From: Methylogaea oryzae
GTDB taxonomy: Bacteria > Pseudomonadota > Gammaproteobacteria > Methylococcales > Methylococcaceae
Length of the DNA: 64,000 bases
Direction: 5' to 3'
Assembly (NCBI RefSeq): GCF_019669985.1
Contig: NZ_AP019782.1
Location: 3,838,001-3,902,000, forward strand
Part shown: in pieces, positions 61,011-64,000 of the stretch
Position numbering within the stretch: the first letter of the stretch is position 1
Layout: each line of letters opens with the position of its first letter
Program-made: the position numbers and the translations under genes
The notes under the pieces: generated by a model
The model's input: only the letters and a program-made list of their open reading frames with translations
Database searches by the model: none
Told to the model about the DNA's origin: nothing

Positions 61011-61040
61011 TCCGTAGTCCTGCCGCTAGACGATCCCCCA
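60967..61040 (-). tRNA. tRNA-Gln(CTG)
   Basis: 74 nt including encoded CCA. Acceptor TGGGGGA pairs with TCCCCCA, discriminator G, T arm CCTAG-GTTCGAAT-CTAGG type, and anticodon loop CTCTGAC with anticodon CUG. Complete and foldable. The 3' half lies within the prophage att repeat. Confidence 0.95.
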
Positions 61041-61076
61041 ACAAACGTTGGAGCGCGGGCGGAACCCGCGCCAGCA

Positions 61077-61469
61077 TTAACGCTTGGAGTACTGCGGACG
61101 CTTACGGGCGCCGTGCAGACCGATCTTCTTACGTTCTACTTCGCGGGCATCGCGGGTAACGTAACCGGCTTTGCGCAAAGGAGATTTCAGATTTTCGTCC
61201 AATTCGATCAAAGCGCGGGTGATACCGTGACGGATGGCGCCGGCTTGGCCGGAAGGACCGCCGCCGGCAACGGTGACGTTGATGTCCAGCTTGTCCAGCA
61301 TTTCCACCAGTTCCAAGGGCTGACGCACGATCATGCTGTCGGTCTTGCGGCCGAAGTACTGATCCAGCGTCTTCTTGTTGATGGTGATGCTGCCCTTGCC
61401 ACGCGTGGCGTAGACGCGAGCGACGGCGCTCTTGCGGCGTCCGGTTCCGTAGTATTGTGTTTCAGCCAT
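61077..61469 (-). CDS. rpsI: 30S ribosomal protein S9
   Basis: 130 residues. [20 protein letters not shown] at the start, [21 protein letters not shown] in the middle, and the universally conserved C-terminal [18 protein letters not shown] whose tail reaches the P site. Follows rplM by 22 bp. Confidence 0.98.
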   Translation of the reverse strand: MAETQYYGTGRRKSAVARVYATRGKGSITINKKTLDQYFGRKTDSMIVRQPLELVEMLDKLDINVTVAGGGPSGQAGAIRHGITRALIELDENLKSPLRKAGYVTRDAREVERKKIGLHGARKRPQYSKR

Positions 61470-61491
61470 ACGCTTGATCTCTAAATAATTC

Positions 61492-61920
61492 TCAGAATTC
61501 CAGGACTTGCGGCTGCTGCGCCTGGTGGTTGTGTTCCGCGCCGGCGTAAACCTTCAGCTTGCGGTACATATCGCGGCCCAGGGCGTTCTTCGGCAGCATG
61601 CCCTTCACGGCGATTTCGATGATGCGCTCCGCGTGGGTCTGACGCATTTTGCCCAGGGAGGTGGCTTTCATATTGCCGATATAACCGGTGTGGTGGTAGT
61701 ACACCTTGGCTTTTTCTTTGTTGCCGGTCACGTGCACTTTGTCGGCATTGACAACAATGATGTAGTCGCCGGTATCGACGTGAGGGGTGTATTCGGCTTT
61801 GTGCTTGCCGCGCAAACGGCGCGCTACTTCCGTGGCCAAGCGACCCAACGTCTTACCGTCGGCGTTGATCACGTACCAATCACGCTTTACCTCAGCCGGT
61901 TTTGCGCTAAAGGTTTTCAT
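61492..61920 (-). CDS. rplM: 50S ribosomal protein L13
   Basis: 142 residues. [86 protein letters not shown] about 10 nt before the ATG. First gene of the rplM-rpsI operon. Confidence 0.98.
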   Translation of the reverse strand: MKTFSAKPAEVKRDWYVINADGKTLGRLATEVARRLRGKHKAEYTPHVDTGDYIIVVNADKVHVTGNKEKAKVYYHHTGYIGNMKATSLGKMRQTHAERIIEIAVKGMLPKNALGRDMYRKLKVYAGAEHNHQAQQPQVLEF

Positions 61921-61962
61921 TGCTGCTGTGCTCCCAGTCTGGCGCCCATCGAAAAGAGCGCA

Positions 61963-61991
61963 ATCTTACTTGACGATCTTCCGAATAGCAA
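61963..61991 (-). promoter_or_regulatory. Promoter of rplM-rpsI
   Basis: Minus strand TTGCTA (61986-61991), 17-nt spacer, TAAGAT (61963-61968). Leaves about 35 nt of 5' leader. The remaining bases to the apbE start at 62234 hold no gene I can support. Confidence 0.5.
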
Positions 61992-62233
61992 GTAGCCCCC
62001 TCGCCGCAATCGCAGTGGGGACGGTGAAAAATTCTTGGGTAAAAACCCTGCCGCGGCGTCGGCACCGACCAAGCGCGGCTCGCCGCCCACCGGAAAGCGC
62101 AAGCCCCCAGGTGGCCGGCCATTGTAGAGGGGTGCGCGTTTTCAAGCAAATCGACGCGCGACGGAGCGGCCCCGGTACAATAGGGGCGCGGGGCCTGGGC
62201 CTCGCTTTCCGTTGAATTACCAAGCGCCGCATC

Positions 62234-63265
62234 ATGACGAACCTTCGATTTTTCCTGGGCCTCTGGCTGTATCTCGCTCTCGCCGGCTGCGAAACCCCGC
62301 CCGCCGAAGTGGAACTGGCCGGCATGGCCCAAGGCACGACTTACCACATCAAGTTCGTCCCCGCCGCGGGGTTGGACAAGGAGGCCCTGCATCGCGAAAT
62401 CGACGCCAAGCTGGCGGATATCGACCTGCATTACTCCAACTACCGTGATGACTCGGAAATCGCCCGCTTCAACCAGCGCCACGATACCGAGTGGGCCGAG
62501 GTGACGCCGGACCTGGTGAAAATGATGTCCATCGCCAAAGTCCTGCACGAAAAAAGCAACGGCTGCTACGACCTGACGGTGAAGCCGCTGCTGGAGGCCT
62601 GGGGATTTTTCAAGCACGAAAACCAAGTGCCCAGCGACGCACAAATCGCCGCCGCCAAAGCCAAGGTGGGATTCGGCAAAATCGAGATAGACAACGAACG
62701 CCAGCGACTGCGTAAAACCGACCCCGAGGCGCAGGTCGACCTGTCCTCCATCGGCCAAGGCTACGCCATCGGCCAAGTGGCGACGCTGCTGGAAGGCAAA
62801 GGCGTCGCCAACTACCTGGTGGAAATCGGCGGCGAAATGAAAGTGCGCGGCGTCAAGTCCAACGGCAAATCCTGGCGCGTGGCCATCGAAAAGCCGGTGC
62901 CGGAACGGCGCGAAGTGCAGCGCATCATCGAAGTGCCGGCCCAGCGCCCCCTCGCCATCATGACCTCCGGCAGCTACCGCAATTATTTCGAAAGCGGCGG
63001 CAAGGTGTATTCCCATATCGTCGACCCAGCCACCGGCCGGCCGGTGGCCCACCATCTCCTGTCGGTGAGCGTGTTGCACGACGACCCCACCTGGGCCGAC
63101 GGCTGGTCCACGGCCTTGCTGTGCCTGGGCGAAGTGGAAGGCCCGAAGGTAGCTGCCGCCGAGGGCGTGGAAGCTTTGTTCATCTATGGCGAGGACGGCC
63201 AGCTCAAGGAGCTGTCCAGCCCGACCCTGTCCCAGGAACAGTTCGTCGCGCCGGTAACGCAGTAG
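62234..63265 (+). CDS. apbE: FAD:protein FMN transferase (ApbE)
   Basis: 343 residues. Lipobox YLALAGC near residue 17. ApbE motifs: AGMAQGTTYHIKF, DLTVKPLLEAWGFF, VDLSSIGQGYAIGQVA, YLVEIGGEMKVRG, and SHIVDPATGRPV with metal-binding Asp. Periplasmic covalent attachment of FMN to NqrB/NqrC/RnfG-type proteins. No nqr or rnf genes in view. Confidence 0.94.
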   Translation: MTNLRFFLGLWLYLALAGCETPPAEVELAGMAQGTTYHIKFVPAAGLDKEALHREIDAKLADIDLHYSNYRDDSEIARFNQRHDTEWAEVTPDLVKMMSIAKVLHEKSNGCYDLTVKPLLEAWGFFKHENQVPSDAQIAAAKAKVGFGKIEIDNERQRLRKTDPEAQVDLSSIGQGYAIGQVATLLEGKGVANYLVEIGGEMKVRGVKSNGKSWRVAIEKPVPERREVQRIIEVPAQRPLAIMTSGSYRNYFESGGKVYSHIVDPATGRPVAHHLLSVSVLHDDPTWADGWSTALLCLGEVEGPKVAAAEGVEALFIYGEDGQLKELSSPTLSQEQFVAPVTQ

Positions 63266-63270
63266 CGCTT

Positions 63271-64000
63271 TTACAGATAGGCCCGCAGTTGCGGCGGCAA
63301 GCTGCGGCGCAGCAGGCGGTTGTGCAATTCCCAACGGCGCTCGTCCGCCACCTCCTTGAGGAATTGCGCCTCCTTGCCCGCCAGCAGCGCCAACGGCACG
63401 CCCCCTTCCAGCAGCAACCGGTTGGACGGCAGGGCCGGCAGCTTGGCGCCGGGCAGGATCACGCCTTGCAGGTTGAGGGGATCCGCGGCGGAAAGCGCCA
63501 CGATTTCGTTGTCCGGCGCATCCTTCAGCTTGCGCAGGGCTTCCACCGCCTCCGGCAGGGCGAACTGCTCGCCGTACTGGCCGGCGACGAAACGGCCGCC
63601 GCGGATGTCGCCGCGCGCTTCCAATCGGCGGTACACCGGCAAGAGCACTTGCCAGGCCGGAACCGTGTTTTCCCGGCCCAGCAAGGCCTTGAACACCACG
63701 CCGTAGCGGCGCAGCAGCACGCGGGCGCTGTGTTCGGCGGATGCGGCCGCCTCCGGCATCGCGCCGCCCGCCGGGGCCGTCGCCAGCGTCCAACGGCCCG
63801 CGTCCTCCAAGCCGAATAAAGGATTGAGCTGGCGCAGCCGGCGCTTCTTGTCTTCCGGAACCAATAGTGCGCGCAACCCGATGAAGCTGTCGCTGCGCAG
63901 CCAGCCTTGCGCCACCAGTTCCGCCAAGGCGTCTTCCGCCTGGGTTTTCAGCAAATCGCTGTGTTCCCACAGTTCTTCGAAAAACTGCGCGCCGTGCTCG
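63271..64000 (-). CDS. lhr: Lhr-type DEAD/DEAH helicase, C-terminal part (truncated by window edge)
   Basis: About 243 residues of the C-terminus; the frame stays open to the right edge. ARVLLRRYGVVFKALLGRE, AWQVLLPVYRRLEARGDIRG and RFVAGQYGEQFALPEAVEALR, then SAADPLNLQGVILPG, are typical of the Lhr C-terminal winged-helix/core region. Lhr proteins are large ATP-dependent nucleic-acid helicases for repair. Ends 6 bp after the convergent apbE stop. Confidence 0.85.
   Translation of the reverse strand, partial: EHGAQFFEELWEHSDLLKTQAEDALAELVAQGWLRSDSFIGLRALLVPEDKKRRLRQLNPLFGLEDAGRWTLATAPAGGAMPEAAASAEHSARVLLRRYGVVFKALLGRENTVPAWQVLLPVYRRLEARGDIRGGRFVAGQYGEQFALPEAVEALRKLKDAPDNEIVALSAADPLNLQGVILPGAKLPALPSNRLLLEGGVPLALLAGKEAQFLKEVADERRWELHNRLLRRSLPPQLRAYL

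Noticed and set aside
61907-63970. 687-codon frame opposite apbE
   Set aside because: apbE and the lhr fragment have clear family motifs; this frame has none and crosses the rplM promoter.

Overview
The window is 64 kb of high-GC (about 60-65%) bacterial chromosome. The gene complement (GreB, MoaC, PyrE, HemW, DsbB, RlmJ, Fbp-Pyk-Gap, RplM-RpsI, Lhr, TonB-dependent receptor, type IV pilin) fits a gammaproteobacterium. Copper-type and cytochrome c peroxidase-type functions, plus a gap/pyk/fbp cluster, would suit a methanotroph or methylotroph such as the Methylococcales. No methane- or methanol-oxidation gene is present, so that placement is only a guess.

Layout. 1-12 kb: greB 3' end, an HD-GYP response regulator, a copper-type HMA/TauE/cupredoxin fusion beside a TonB receptor, an EamA transporter preceded by a structured leader RNA, a hybrid histidine kinase, a sugar-phosphate mutarotase and a BT1-like transporter. 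12-15.3 kb: a low-GC accessory patch with a TacA/TacT toxin-antitoxin pair, integron-type gene cassette(s) with a recognisable attC, a frameshifted cassette gene, and a DUF4160/DUF2442 pair. 15.3-25.2 kb: moaC, a three-gene transporter/aldolase run, small unknown proteins, an ECF sigma factor with a CHAD protein, and a divergent di-haem peroxidase / Tat metallophosphoesterase / cytochrome c operon. 25.4-50.6 kb: pilA with a sigma-54-like promoter, pyrE, hemW, a P2-type ATPase, UPF0182, PP2C, NDH-2, dsbB, nucleases, rlmJ, fbp-pyk-gap, a Lon-like protease and a second hybrid kinase.

50.8-61.0 kb is the most interesting part: a complete filamentous phage (inovirus) prophage with the gene order of Pseudomonas Pf phages. 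It sits in tRNA-Gln(CTG) between exact 88-bp direct repeats and is 10,150 bp per circular unit. From left to right it carries a leftward membrane protein and XRE repressor; a divergent rightward promoter flanked by two matching operators; small early genes (an HTH/excisionase candidate, an Rmf/CrpP-like protein, a zinc ribbon); an internally duplicated, probable single-chain ssDNA-binding protein; a 43-residue signal-less major coat protein; a 26-residue hydrophobic peptide; a pIII-like adhesin with Cys repeats and a Gly/Thr linker; pVI; a Zot/pI ATPase; a replication initiator; a PPC-motif phage protein; and a tyrosine integrase. Identical 10-bp tandem motifs lie beside attL and just downstream of the lytic promoter, suggesting one phage protein acts on both excision and transcription.

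61.0-64.0 kb returns to the core chromosome: rpsI-rplM, apbE and the 3' end of an lhr helicase gene.
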